The notes: generated from the letters alone by a model not told the origin. DNA of 64,000 nt from Clytia hemisphaerica (GCA_902728285.1 CACVBU010000185.1:1048845-1112844); one strand, 5' to 3'. Shown: positions 40,655 through 53,838, counted from the first letter of the stretch. Translations and numbers: made by a program.

Positions 40655-43135
40655 TGGTTTCCAAGCTAAATCTCCTATCCCCAGAAAAACGTGAAAGTTC
40701 AAAGTCTCTAAAACCCAAAACCACTTATACCATTCGAAAGCTCTCAAAAATCGATATTGAAGACTCTGAGGCGGATATGGCCGATTTCGTAACATAACTC
40801 GAGTAATTTGATGTCAAAGACGCGACTTTACGTCAATCGACGTCAAAATTCCTAGTAGGAAGTGATAGATTTACGATAATAAACAGGTTGAATTTGCTAG
40901 TTCTAAAGTCCACAGTAATGACATAATTGTTCACCCTCCTTCGTTGATGAAATACAATTTTACTATAATTTTTGAAGTAACAAATTCTATTTTGTTGTCT
41001 GAAAAAGTTTCGTCACAATGATACAGAATGATAATAAATTGTTTCGACAAAATTTGGGGAAAAACTTCGGGAAAAGCCCATTTTACTTCCTTGCATTTAG
41101 ACTTTTTATATATCGATGCGGTCTTGATGCGGTTATACAGGGTGTCCCTAATTAAAGTATCGAGTTTGAACATGCTATTGAGTAGAACAGTTTGTGTGTG
41201 TTTTTTAGCAGATTAAGGTCCTAGTTTAAAGGCTAGTCCCTTTGGTAGAGTACTCCCAAAAAACCTTTGTAGGTCTTTGGTTGAGAATTAAAGGGGAAAA
41301 GGTGTATTATGGGTGTATTGAATCGAAAAAATCTTTAACCAAGTTGATTACGGTCTTTTCCTCTCTAAAAATTGTCCGTCAACTAGCCGAGAGAAGGTGC
41401 CGTCTTAGCAATGCAACCATTCCGGTAGGAACCTTCCTTATAAAATCGCTTCAACTGAAAAGGGAAAACATCAAAATTACGCACAAAATGTTACAATAAG
41501 CTTTATCTAAGTAATTGAGAAATTCGACCGCATACTGATCCGTCAGCCAGATGGCGGCCTAACCACTCTACGAGGCTGAAGAATCACACCTGTGAAAATT
41601 GTAGCTGTACAATTCTACTGCGAGTTAATTTTCTTCTTGATCACTTTTCATTTTCTTTTTTCAATTTTTTTTTCAAACATTTTTTACACGCTTTTTTATA
41701 TAAGAATACCTTCTCTATAAGAATTTCAGGGTGAAAATTGGCCAAATCGTAAGAATACCCTGAGAATACCTCCAGGGTGAGTTTCACAGATTTTGATAAG
41801 AATATAGTCATTTTTCTATTTGGTAACAAAAATAATAACTGGGTTTTATATTCGACTCAAATTGAAACTTTAAGGTAGAAATATAATGTGCGCTAACTAA
41901 CATGAAACTCTCAAATCGGTCATTTCTTATGTTTGTATAAAAGGTAAGTCTGAAAAATTAAGAATACATTAAAGATACTTCACCCTAATTTTGGCAATTT
42001 CTTATGAATACTTGACCCTCAGCCCCTTATAGAAAAAAAAGCGTGTATTTGCTAACGCCCTCGATCCCAGGCAGAACATGAAAAGACACCGTTATGTGTG
42101 TTATTTGATAATGTTCAACCCTGGATAGGCTGGTGAATTCATTTTACGCACTTTCAAGAAAATCATGAGAAAATTGTCTTTTGGGTTGCTGGGTTTCGAC
42201 TTTTTTGGGACAACACCAGTTGTTGTTACATTTTTGTTTAATTTCTTTTTGCTAGAAGAGAATCCACGTTTGAATAAATGTGACTCATCTCTTGTGATGG
42301 AGAGAGATAAGGTTGTCTTAGTGAAATTGGTCCACTTGATCCTGGAGAAGATACTGAAGCAATCGTCCTTTGAAATGAGGGATGAGAGACCACACTTCTA
42401 ACAATGGCCTCGATGTCTTCATTTTGGTTTTGTCTATTTTCAGTCATGTTTAATATCTGAATCAAAATTCAATTAAATTTTATTATCTCTACTTAATCAA
42501 ATTTTGAAATTTTGTAAAAATGAGCATATGCCTAAGTTTTTTGCAAGATTTGAGCCTGGATATGCTTAAAAATGTGTATAAGAAGAATAGAAAGTTACTC
42601 AGGAATTTCATTTCTAAAAAGGGAAACATATGTCAAGCTGTTATGGTGGGAGTTTCTCTAAGGTAACCCTCTGTCGCTTCCAAAATTTGGAGAAAAAAAA
42701 ATATTCCAGATATACAAATTCTGAAAACTTTTGAAGGTGCTACTAATCACACTGGCTCAAATTCAGTATTTTTGAAGTTACTTGTAAGCCCAATTGTAAA
42801 ATCCATAAGCTAAGTAAAAAAGAAAAACCCCTAGCCCCTAAATGTCAATATGATGCTTGTCGTGGCAAGTTGAGTATGGACATGTCACTCCCTTACTGTA
42901 GACCAATTAACAATCAATAGCCGATCGATGAACCAAATTATTGATTGTATCGAATGGGACAGTGGGAGGGTCTGGTTTATCATTATTTATATACTGTCGA
43001 TTGGGGTACTTTCATAAGTGAGGGGTAACAGTCGCATCACCTGCAGTCCACAACATTTTCTGGTCCTCACAATTTATAAAAGCTAGAAGTCAGGGACATG
43101 GCTTGTTTACATTCTAGCTAAATTTACAAATCACA
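40655..43135. other. Non-coding stretch with weak transposon traces
   Basis: A mariner-like terminus (TACAGGGTGTCCCTAA, 41136) has no partner. A minus-strand frame at 42238-42465 (IVRSVVSHPSFQRTIASVSSP..SSGPISLRQP) resembles the low-complexity N-terminus of transposon proteins but cannot be placed. Otherwise AT-rich. Confidence 0.35.
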
Positions 43136-43345
43136 TACCGTCAGCGGCTCTAACTTGGGACGAGTGGTCATATCATGGGATGGTTTACTTTCTGGTCTGT
43201 ATTTTCACTTTCTGTTAAATCTCTCTTGACAACAAGTTTGTTTTTTATGAGACTTGCGACTGTGTTAAGTAAATGACTTTGGGGTTCGGTAAAATTGCTG
43301 TCCCATGTATTATCAGACTGTCCCAAGTTAGAGCTGTTGACGATA
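43136..43345. mobile_element. TA-flanked MITE, ends CCGTCA..GGCTCTAAC (copy 2)
   Basis: Second copy of the 32010-32231 family, same orientation. The ends TACCGTCAGCGGCTCTAAC and GTTAGAGCTGTTGACGATA are more diverged than copy 1. Confidence 0.7.
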
Positions 43346-43578
43346 ACAGAACAGTCTGCTGTTTGGAAGTGATGAAAGTTACCCCTTGCTTTATGAAAGT
43401 AACCCCAATTGATGGTATGCATTATTAATTTAATTGTGATGTTAGCTTTCTTAGGCTTATGCAGATAGCCATGTATATAGAAAAAGGTGATAGGTTTCAA
43501 ACATGCTAGAGTTGACTGAAAAGGATAAAGTTATATTGGATCGCCAAAAGTCACCTTCATTCTAGAACGTTCCAGTGT

Positions 43579-44110
43579 CGAAAGCAGCCACCGAGGGCAA
43601 AAGACGGAATAGCTGTTCCGGAGACCCCCCTCAGCTGGAAATGGGCTAGGTGTTTGGAAATTTTCAAAAAATTTGCTCCTGGAAATACATAGCTGTTCCC
43701 TGGAAAAATCGTGAAACCTCTATATCAGCTTTCCAGCTGGAAATTCACATGTGTTCCGGGTTGATTCCATGTAATTTTCACAACTGATACAGAACTTGGG
43801 AGCTGTTCCTGTAGCCAACTAGCTGGAAATCTGGAGCTGTTCCGGTCGAGATTAAGTTTTTTTTTTCTGGACAAAGATCGAAAGATTGAGCTGTTCCTTG
43901 AATTAGCCAGCTGGAAATTTAGAGCTGTTCTGGTCGATTTTTCGGAGCTGCTTATTAGACAGTTTAAAACAAGACGCTCCTGAAAAACTTCCCTACTGGA
44001 GTAGGAACAGCTAAATTTTTTGCTGGCAAATTGAAAAAAATTGAAAAAAATGAGCTGTTCCTCTACAGTAGGGCACTTTTTCAGGAGAGATTTGTTTTCC
44101 GAGCTGTCTT
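43579..44110 (+). repeat. CAGCTG/AGCTGTTCC repeat cluster, copy 1
   Basis: It begins cgaaAGCAGCCACCGagggcaaaa and contains many irregularly spaced motifs of the type cAGCTGGAAAT and AGCTGTTCC, in both orientations. The same cluster occurs inverted at 60470-60902, where the terminal AGCAGCCACCG block is mirrored. Confidence 0.8.
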
Positions 44111-45011
44111 AATTTAAAAACTCTTGATTTAAAAACACGGGGGTAACATAAAATGTAAGCTATGATAGCAAGCAATTGTAAAATTAGAAAAAAATTTCTA
44201 CCATAACCTTCACAGTTTAGAAAATTACATCGTTTGAATGAGAGTTTTTTACAAAATCATGAAAGTAGCAGAAAATAAAATGCCAGCGTAAAACTAAACT
44301 ATCTAGTAAAGACGTCTGTAAAGACGGGGGCTTTACACGAAGTAAGAAAATAGAATTTGCAAAATGGTAGCAGAGTGGCGCAAAACTATTTTGTTCTGGT
44401 TGGTATCGAAGTACAAACTTTGCAAAAGTTAAAGCTATTTCAAAGTAAATCTTAACCTAACATCATGATCCTTGCCACAAATCACTGATTAACTGTATGA
44501 AACGCTTTTGCAGTTATTCTCGAAGAAACTGGGGAGGATATTTTTGTGGTTCTTTGAGCAAAAATGGACTAATCTTTTAACAACTCAACTCAAGACATCT
44601 TGGTGGATGACAACTGAATAAAATGAAACATTGTCAAGAAGAACACTGAAAACATCAAACTTCAAAACTGACGAGCATGACCAGGTATGTTGTTTTTTTA
44701 ACTTTTTAGTTCTATACCAGACTCTCCCACTCTATACAATCGATAACTTTTTCCCAACCATTGATGACCAATCAATAACTGAATGATTGATTGGATATCG
44801 ACTGATGGTGATGGGGAATCAAGCCTGTTCTATAAATAATTTGCTATATCTTTTTTTACCAATGTTTGGTTCAATGGATAGGCAACCAAACCTCACTTCT
44901 GAAAAATTAAAAAAGATTATCAAGTAAGTTAGTTAATAATCAGGGAAAATTTTTTTCTATTTTTCAGATGACACCCGCTCAAAAATAAGTCTGAATGGGA
45001 ATCTGAAAAGG
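44111..45011. other. Non-coding stretch
   Basis: AT-rich, no gene. It includes cgattgattgg..atcgac motifs near 44740-44800 that recur near 46965-47035 and 48400-48560. Confidence 0.35.
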
Positions 45012-45358
45012 CGGCCGTCCACATAACGTACGCACTAAGAGGGAGGGGGATCTTCTCAAAAGCTTGTGCTTTTGACAGGGGGGAGGGGTTAAATGGAAAT
45101 GTTACGTACTCGGGTAACTTAGTGCATGTCCCAATTTCTTCAAAAACTACTTATATTTCTACATTTCTTTTTGTATTAATGACGTCATAATTAGGTTTTC
45201 TTAACCCCATTCAACCTAGGCTTTTAGAGGCGGTTCAGAACTAGGGGAAAACTACGTCTTTACTAGAGGGGGTATAGCCATTTGTGTACGCTTGCGTACA
45301 GGGGGAGGGGGTACTTGATTTTCAACATCTTAGTATGTACGTACTACGGGGACGGCCC
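45012..45358. mobile_element. MITE, ends GGCCGTCC...GTACGTAC, copy 1
   Basis: ggccgtccacataacgtacgcactaag at the left is inversely matched by acttagtatgtacgtac..ggggacggcc at the right. The interior has agggggagggg runs. Related to 53410-53838. No target duplication seen. Confidence 0.5.
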
Positions 45359-47044
45359 CAGGGTCTAAGCCGTGAATTTTTTTTTACAAGGTGGTATTCC
45401 AAAAATCCTGTGTCAGACTTTCTGAAACACTGAGTTTAGCTATGAAGTTAATACACCTTTCCCGTAATTCGTAAAACTAATACGGGCGCATTATTTTGAT
45501 GGTCTCCACCGTTTGGTCTCTGGAGGTAAACAAACCCGTTTTTGCCTGCGTTCCCTTAGGAAAAGTTGTTTTTTTTAGCTTTTCTTAAGTTCTGTCGAAC
45601 GAAATCCCCTCAAATTTTAGTATGTTCAATCTATTCATGATATTGTACCAACCTGAAAATATTTTGCCAAAAGAAGATCGCTGTCAAAAGTTAGAGGCTC
45701 AAATCCCACTTTCCCTAACCCCTCGTAGGCAAAAACGCGTTTTTTACCTCCCAAACAATTTTATACACAACGGTGGAGCGCACATTTTTCCGGGCCATTT
45801 CTGAGAATTTTGAATTAGGGGAAAGGTGTATTCCTTTTTTAAATGACTAATTTTTCTAAAGTTTGCAGAATGAATTGAAAATGTTTTCAAAAATATTTTT
45901 CAGAGGGTCTGAATCCTAAAAAATTTATTTTTGAGATTTTAAGTCAGGAAACCAGTTTTAAAAAATCTAATCAATTCATTGCATGCCAAACAACAATTTC
46001 CCTGAAAATTTCAAGTCAAAGTCTTTATCTGATCCTGAGATATTCCTGACAAGGTACATGCAAACCTGAGAAAATTGTGGCTGCGTGTTAAAAGGCTGAA
46101 CGGTGCGATACAACGCAAACGAAATACAAACTAAAAGATCCTCTTCAGCCACAGTACAAAAATCAACAAAAACGTGTTGCGCTTAAGTCAGTAAACAAAG
46201 CAAATTTTGTTGTGATCTTGCGAAAACATAAAATTTGGGTGAAAACTGCGACAAAACTGTGACAAATTGTTCATTGATAGTCCAGGATGACTCTGTAGCC
46301 ATAAAAACCTTTCTGGTGCATATTTTCATTCATATAGACTTGAATTGACAATGAGCTGACTTGGCCTAAGGTGGTTATGAGTAGTGGGTGTCAGATGAGA
46401 ATGTATGTCTTGAGAAGTTATGTCCAGTTCATTATAATTCACATTACCATCTTTGTTATATCATGTTGTGCTTGGATTTATATCTGCTACAAACCATTAT
46501 GTCAGCTACTAATTTTAAGCACACATCCAGCCCAATGGGCAAAACGAAATGGTGGCAACTTGAGAGTTTTACGCAGAAATCAAACATAACCACATACAAC
46601 CAAAGTACAGCAATTTTCTAGCTTCTGTAGAGTCTATTCTTGATTTAAATAAATCATTTCCTTCAAAAGGAGATTTTTTTCTGTTGCTAGGGGGATTTTT
46701 TAAGCACCAAGCAGGAAAAAAATGCTCACCGCAGCATGAATGATAAAGAAATCACTCTGAAATTTTCAGGGGATGTTCAGAAAGACTAATGGATCTAAAA
46801 ATACCCAAAAATCGAAATTCAATTATTTTTTCGATGATTTTAAATTTGGCAGTAGACCGCCACCTTAAATTTCAAAAAATGTCAAAGGACCACTTTAAAC
46901 ATGTTTACCACAGTCAAAAGAAGCAAAATTTAATCCTCATGAAAATTAATCCAATTGGAGTATCAAAGTCGATTGATATCCAATCCATCAATTGGTTTTC
47001 GGTTGGTTATTAAGTGAAAGAAAGCTGTCGATTGTATTTAGTGA
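45359..47044. other. Non-coding stretch
   Basis: Only chance frames. A ggtctccaccg / acggtgga.. pair near 45503 and 45770 may bound another short MITE. Confidence 0.35.
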
Positions 47045-47053
47045 GAGTCTGGT
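47045..47053. repeat. Left 9-bp target duplication GAGTCTGGT
   Basis: Identical to 48032-48040, directly outside the inverted ends. Confidence 0.8.
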
Positions 47054-48031
47054 CGGTAAGTGTAAACCGCAGGTTACAGGTTGCAGGTTACAGGTTGCAG
47101 GTTACAGGTTACAGGTCACAGGTCAGTGTTGGTCAGCTTTAATTACTGTAAAACACAAAGAAAATGTTTGAAAAACAGTTGTTAATGTCAAAAATATAAT
47201 TCCAAAGGTATTTTATTGATCTAGAACTATTTTAAAGCTAAAAATCTACCCACGTGTTTACCATGTGATTTCGCGTTTTATGCCGTGTATAGCACGGACC
47301 TGTAATACTTATATTACATATTACATCTATATCACACATGTAAAAAAATTATCTTTTCAATGTTATACGCATGTTACGTATGTTATATACAAAGAATAAA
47401 GAAATATTCGAATATCGATCTCACCTTTGCTTTAAACATCCCCTAACAGGAAAATAGCTATTTCACAATCACTATGTCATATCTCATTTTATCTCCTGCA
47501 TCACCTTGGGTATGATAACAAGAATTGATGAAAATAGCGTCAATGGGATTATATTTTATAAATGTTTCAATATTTTTATCCCCTGCTTTGTATTTTTGAT
47601 AAAATGAGGTCACCTTTTTCATCTCTCTAAAACAGCTCTCTTGGAGTATTTATTGTTTTCAAAACCTGTCAATCTATATCCACTTGCAGCGTCAGCATCC
47701 TATTATGCATGAAGAATATTTTATTGTTAATTGGCGAACAAAACCTCATACTTTGAGATAACATCATTATTTACATAATTTAAGTGTCATTTGTTGTCAA
47801 TATTTGGGGTTGATGATTTGTCGTTTAAGTCTTCTAAATAATATTATTAACATATTTTGATATTACATTTCCATTACATATAATATTTTCAGGAACTTAT
47901 GTTATGAGTTGTATGTTATGAATTGTATGTTACGAGTGCGTTACAGTTTTCCGGTCTGTATTTTGTTAACCTGTAACCTGTGACCTGTAACCTGTAACCT
48001 GCAACCTGTAACCTGCGGTTTACACTTACCG
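47054..48031. mobile_element. Foldback-like element, 978 bp
   Basis: The ends are CGGTAAGTGTAAACCGCAGG and its exact inverse. Each continues into tandem 8-bp repeats (ggttacag / cctgtaac), giving ~70-bp repetitive inverted ends. The 9-bp duplication GAGTCTGGT flanks them. Repeats in the ends plus 9-bp duplications indicate a foldback/Mutator-type MITE. The interior is AT-rich and non-coding. Confidence 0.82.
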
Positions 48032-48040
48032 GAGTCTGGT

Positions 48041-50777
48041 CCATGTGATTTTTACATAATTTCTTGTGCAAATGATTAAAACATTTTTAAATATTATGGT
48101 ATTATTACACTTTTTTTGGATTAGTAAAAGTTCAATGTAAAAATTTTAATCAACCTTTTGGACTTTGAAGACTTTATTTTAATATTTTTGTGTGAGTTTC
48201 ACAGCTAAGTAGCTGTACGTATGTGTCGTATATTAAGAGTTCATTATTGTGTTTGTCAATCAAGAAACTTTTCTTGATGACAAACTGTATTTTCTGGGAA
48301 TTAACAAGTAATCTTTGGTAACATCTGATCAGATTTTTATCAAATTGGGATTGTGTTGCCATGGTGCTGGTGTCACAGTATGTGACATTGAAAACCAAAA
48401 TCAATAATCAATGGATGATTGATGACAAATCGATAACAATTAATGAAAAATCAATTACCATCGATACACTGGAAGTTTGATAATGATCGATTGTTAATCG
48501 TCAGAACCGATTCCGAAAGGTAGTCGATAGTAATTGATACCTCATCAATAACAATTGATTTTGCATCAATATCCTGGATTATTGATTCTGATATTTATGA
48601 TCAATTAGATCATTTATGACTTCCTCAAATTGTTTATCTGAGACTTATTCATTACTGGTTCATCTGAAACCCTTCACAAAGGGGTGAAATACTTTAAAGA
48701 TATATTAAATAACTAAAAATAATTGTTAACGTTAAAACACAAATAGAATATAATTAAAATGATGATACTGCTGTCTGGCTGTATTCTGAGACTTAAGATA
48801 TTTTCTGTGTTTTTGGATAACTTTGGGAAGGCTTGGTACTTTTTTAAATCAAATGATCCGAAAGATTCGTATGTCTAAAAAACGAGGGGGTTTGGATACA
48901 AGATTATGGGCGATGACGCGCTTCTCGAACTATGCTGAACTTAGTTACCTTTTTTTGCTCAGAATATAATATATTTTTATATTTCATATTATTGCTAATT
49001 TTACCATTTATATATATATAGGTGTTTACACCTTCGTTGATTCATTTTTTGTTTTTCTTCTCCTGTCAGTCTACCTGGAGTTTGTTGTCATCTTGTACAG
49101 GCCGCTGGGGTAATGTCGCCTGACTGTCTTGAATGACAGTCAGCCTGTCCCAAGCCAGGATAAAGACAGAGGGACCCAGAGAGGACTAATTACCCTTTCA
49201 TTATAACATCGTCTCTCTAAGAGGAAAAAGAATTCGGCCATTCTTTGTTGTTTGTAGATCTGACAGGAGAAAACATTTTATTTTCATACTATATATATAC
49301 ATTTTAAGATAAACAGCAATGTGACAGACGTTTTTGCGAGTTACCTATATCTTGTCATTTTCTCTAAAATGAAATTGTCTCTCGGGATTGACATGTTGTG
49401 ACGCGCTCCTTCTTCAAAGGCGTTTTTGCGAGCAACAATACTTTCCCTTTGAGATGGTTTATGCTAGATTACAAAGGGGATCATTAAATGAATCGATACG
49501 GCTACACATTTTAGCAACATTAAAAACCAAAGTTCCTTCCCAATAAAGTTAGCCGGTATCTTTTGACGTAGTGGTCACGATTGTCTTTATGACATCAATA
49601 ATAAGGTTTTAAATGTGTCAAGCAGAAAGTAACACTTTGGCATTGCACTTAACACTTCTTTGGAGATGAAACCTTTTTGTTCTAGTTAGGGGATAAAAAG
49701 AGTAAGTCATACTTTTCATAAAGTAGTGATCTTTAGGTTTGTACATGTAATGAATACCTTTACTTTCAATCGAAGTTGTTGAAAATATACGAGGCACTCT
49801 TTGCAAAATATACTATTTAAGATGTACACACAGTAATATATCTTTATCTGATATATCTTTTTATTTCAGCTATAAAGAATTGACCTGGACATGAATTCAA
49901 AGATTTCAAAATGCAGAAATTGGTATGGTTTTTATTGAACATTTGAATTTGAGAGTTTAATTGAATTGACTGCACTAATTTGTTTACTATTTATTGGGTG
50001 TTCTGACATTTAAAATCCATACAGGGGGTGGAGAAAACTTTTCAAGCAAAAAATAATAATTAGTTAAAATGGGTACATACTAGATGCCCCTTGAAAATGT
50101 CAAAACTATAAAAAAAAACTTGGAAAAAGTTCTTCATACCTTTTAAGTGAGTGTGCACGGGTTTTTAGCCCCTTGACTTTCATTAAACCCTACCCTCTGG
50201 AAATTTCTTTTCAGATTGCCCCAGGGAAAAGTTCGTTTACCCTTCTGTATGGATATAAAATGTAATGGGTCATAGTTTCCTGTTCTGTACTATAAAAATT
50301 GAAATTTATTTACGTAAATTTTAAGTAGCACGCATATGACACCGCGCTAGTGATTGCCTCTCATCCATACACTTCTTCTTTCATGATACCTGCTTTAACC
50401 ATTGCCTATTAATCAAGCACTACCGTTTCCATTTCAGCTATCAACTGGACGGTGGGCATGAAGTGAAATGGGATGAGATTCAAAATACCAATGATGCTTT
50501 CAGTGATAAGACTGCTGCAGGAGAAAACATAACGCAAGACTTCAATTGTAATGGCTATGGATGATTCAGCTTTTGAAATCTTTAGAACAGTCCATGTTTT
50601 AAAATGATATATTGTCAGACAATCCAACTCAAACGTTTACGATGAAGTAACTATTGCATCCAGTATACTCGTTTAGCTAACCGGATATTTCAAGAATGTT
50701 TCTCTTTCAAATAAACTTTCTCCCCTTTAAAATTGACCTCCTCTTTTTGTACAAGCCGCCCCTTCTTTTGAATTCAG
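48041..50777. other. Non-coding stretch
   Basis: No gene. It contains atcgat/tcaat-rich patches (48400-48600) and one GC-richer island at 49060-49200 with a perfect 9-bp hairpin (ctgactgtc 49120, gacagtcag 49135), possibly part of a SINE or LINE tail. Confidence 0.35.
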
Positions 50778-50780
50778 TAA

Positions 50781-51819
50781 GGGAGCGGTCATAAAGTATC
50801 TACTGGAGGGGGGTGGAGGATATTTTGAAAAATCCAAAAAAAATTTCGCACCCCCTCCCCTTACCTGGAAAAATTTTTTCGAACCCCCCCTCATAAGGCC
50901 CAATATTTTTTCGCACCCCCCCCCTACTAAGAAAATTTTTACGCGAAAAAGAATTCATCCAGATGCGATACAAAGAGTATTATTTGTTTGTATGACATTT
51001 CTTTATGTCAAAATAAGGTAAGGGAGATAGTTTAGCCCTGTTAAGTTAAAATATAACAGGGTTAAGACAAGAATCATCAAGTGGTTTTCTCTGAGCTTCT
51101 GTAAAATTTGGAAAAAAATACGGCTTATTTTCCCCAGTAGCGACCTGGCTTAATTTTCTGGGGGTGCAAACTATGAAATTGGCGCCCCCAGTATATTTTG
51201 TCCTTACTTGCGCCCTCCATTATTAAGTGAAAATATTAAACTGTAAGAGCAGTATGGTTGAAAGTAACCCCCGAGATCTTTGAGTCAAGAAACTTTGGAA
51301 TTTGTTTTTTTGTAATTTGAAATGTTAAGGTGTTTTGACATTAGCAGATGCTAAGGAGGCGCAACCATGGTTTGCGCCGACGGGCGAAAATTTCAATATT
51401 TTTCACCACCATTTTAGCTAAAAGACACTTTGTTTTGACAAATTTCTTTTAAGAAGTACTTTTTCAAACCACTCTGATGAGCTGTGAGAGCCACTAATCT
51501 ACTTCCCTCACCTAGCTCAATGTTACAAACCAAAAGGGCAAGGCGATGATGCCAAAATAATGCCAATATGAAATAATATATAATCCAATAAGATAAATTA
51601 TGAGTTGTCGGCCGTAAGCCCGAAAAATTTTTGAAATCTGCAAACGTAAAACTATGAAATTAGACTTCCTACATTTTCTCTTGAGTTTCCCAAAAAAAAT
51701 TTGAACCCCCCCCTAAACCCTCAAAAAAATTTTGGAACCCCCCCCTAAACCCTCGAAAAAAATTTCGAACCCCCCCTAGAATCCTCCACCCCCCTAGTAG
51801 ATACTTTATGACCACTCCC
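50781..51819. mobile_element. Harbinger-like non-autonomous element, TAA duplication
   Basis: GGGAGCGGTCATAAAGTATC at 50781 is inversely matched by gatactttatgaccactccc ending at 51819. The similarity extends ~40 bp into ggtggaggat. TAA lies on both sides (50778-50780, 51820-51822), the PIF/Harbinger duplication type. The interior has mirrored C-rich runs (tcgaaccccccct) and a truncated hAT end at 51135. Confidence 0.75.
51135..51290 (+). mobile_element. hAT end, partial copy of the 18482 family
   Basis: CAGTAGCGACCTGGCTTAATTTTC and the next ~150 bp match 18482-18630 closely (ggtgcaaactatgaaattggcgcccc..., taaactgtaagagcagt). The right end was not found, so the copy is truncated or rearranged within the Harbinger-like element. 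Confidence 0.7.
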
Positions 51820-51822
51820 TAA

Positions 51823-53409
51823 TACTTTCAAACCCATTATTGTCAAGGGGGTGTGACCACTGTATTTTTATTTTATGCCCTCCCCCCCTAAAAAATTTAT
51901 GATTTATTACCATTTTGCCTTGAAACGCAAAAAACAACTCCTCAAGTTACCCAGAGTCGTGGTTTTACAAGTTAGGCACCCTCGCGAGCCAGGGCCGATA
52001 AACGATTCTGCGACTTAAAGAGGCCAGTACCGTATAATTGGAGGTCTCGTTTAGGGCCCTGGTACTTTAGAAGAGAAAATATCAAGAATCTTGATATTTT
52101 TCGACCTTTGGACTCTGGCAGCTTGAGTGTGGGCAATATGTTGCGAAGACAAGTACAGCCGAGCTGCGAGCACACTTACTAAAATAATTTATATCAAAAT
52201 GCTGTAAATAGTTCTTCTCCGTATGACCATTTGGCATGAAAATAATGTTGATTTGGACATTTGGAAGGGAAATGCAAGTAGAAAATGACTGTGTTTGTTG
52301 TTTGGAATGAAGAATGGCTTTCCTCTGTCTTTTAATGGTTTTTACTGGCTCAAAATAAATTAGTAGCCTTGCAATAAGTCTCAACTTCCAATTACTGTTT
52401 TTTAAATTTGGCTCTCTGATATGGATATTTTTTTGTGGTGAAGTTTTAGGGTTGGTGCAGAAAACATGCTGTGAACTGGTCTTAAACAGTTAAAATTATA
52501 AATTAACTGGCTTTAAACACACTCAGCAAATCTAAAGAAATTTCAACCTTGAAATTATTGCTTTCTTTCTCACTTTTAGATTATGTGAAAAATAAATAAA
52601 ATATTTTCAACAGCTCTAATGCTTTGCTGCTGACTCTGCTATGCTGATTCTGCTCATCCAAAAAGTAGCCGATAGAATTTTTATATCCAGCCTCAAGAAC
52701 GTAAACTCCAATTGTCCACCCATATCATGTCACCACAGCTGGGAATGATGAACGACAGTGACAGTAGCAGTAGGATGAATTCAATCAGATTTTTGTACAA
52801 CAACATGCATGATGTTTTTGTGTGTAAAAACATGAAAAGTATCATGTCCTCAGCATCATCATTGCATCTTGCTTTTGTGACTAATTGGCTGATTGGAATA
52901 AGCATGAGCTAGAAAAACTCTGAGAGATTGCACTATTTGTTAGCCCTGGTTTTCCAGGATGCTAAATAACTAAATGCATTGCTCAGTCATGAGTGTCAGT
53001 TGAAGTTAATTTTAAACATTTGGCCACTGTTATGATGTTTAACTGGTTTAAATAATAAGAAAGAAAAGATTGATGGACACTTTATGGACTGTGTAACAAT
53101 TAAGAGTGAAAATGCTTGATCTTTGTTACTTTCACTTCACTGAAAAACAATTATTTAACGAAAAGGGACAAATGGAGATAAAATGGTGAAATCAGCAAGA
53201 GGCAAAAATTGCGAGAAAATAAGAATTTGGGGAATACAATTACTTTGGAGAGAACTTATTTTGGCAAGGAGCTAAATAAAATAGAATTTTTTATAAATGT
53301 GGTTTTGAAGAGAAATGCAATTTTTAATTTTGGCAAAAACTAATTTGGGCAAATAGCACAGTATATAAAGTGGTTCTTTTAATGCTAAAAAATTATTGTT
53401 TCAAATGGA
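51823..53409. other. Non-coding stretch
   Basis: No gene. A short hairpin (aaaatatcaagaatcttgatattttt) lies at 52076-52101. Confidence 0.35.
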
Positions 53410-53838
53410 ACTTTGTCCACATAGTACTTACCCACTAAAATGTCAAAAATTGAGTATATATATATACCCCTCCCCCTATAGGCAAGCAGATGCAAATAGC
53501 TATACCCCCTGGTGAGTACGTACTTTTTTCATTCACACCCCCCACCTGGCTGAAAAAAAATCAAATTCAAAAGGCTTGGGTTTTCCCCTTTTTCTATGAG
53601 AGAGAAACAGCTGATATTTTGTAAGGAACAAGCGAATAATAATTCTCTTTTTATTCTCTTTCAACCAATTTGACAAGCAAAAAAAGGGCTGTGAGTTTTT
53701 TTTCTGCGTACTTACTTTTTCTTTCGACCCCTCCCCTTCCCCTTCCCCTTCCCCTTCCCCTATGTACGCAAGCATATGCTTTTGAGAAGACACCCCCTCT
53801 CCCCTTAGTGCGTACATACTATGTGGATGGCGCCTTAG
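53410..53838. mobile_element. MITE, ends TCCACATAGTA...CTAAG, copy 2
   Basis: tgtccacatagtacttacccactaa at the left is inversely matched by cttagtgcgtacatactatgtggatggcgcc at the right. Related to 45012-45358. The interior includes a (CCCCTT)n run at 53725-53762. Confidence 0.5.

Noticed and set aside
41136..41152. Tc1/mariner terminus TACAGGGTGTCCCTAA as a full element
   Set aside because: No inverse partner end and no transposase nearby.
41242..41499. 85-residue frame as a gene
   Set aside because: No recognisable domain, no splice or start context, and surrounded by non-coding sequence.
42238..42465. Minus-strand 75-residue frame resembling a serine-rich transposon protein N-terminus
   Set aside because: The similarity is low-complexity, and the frame stops before any diagnostic domain.
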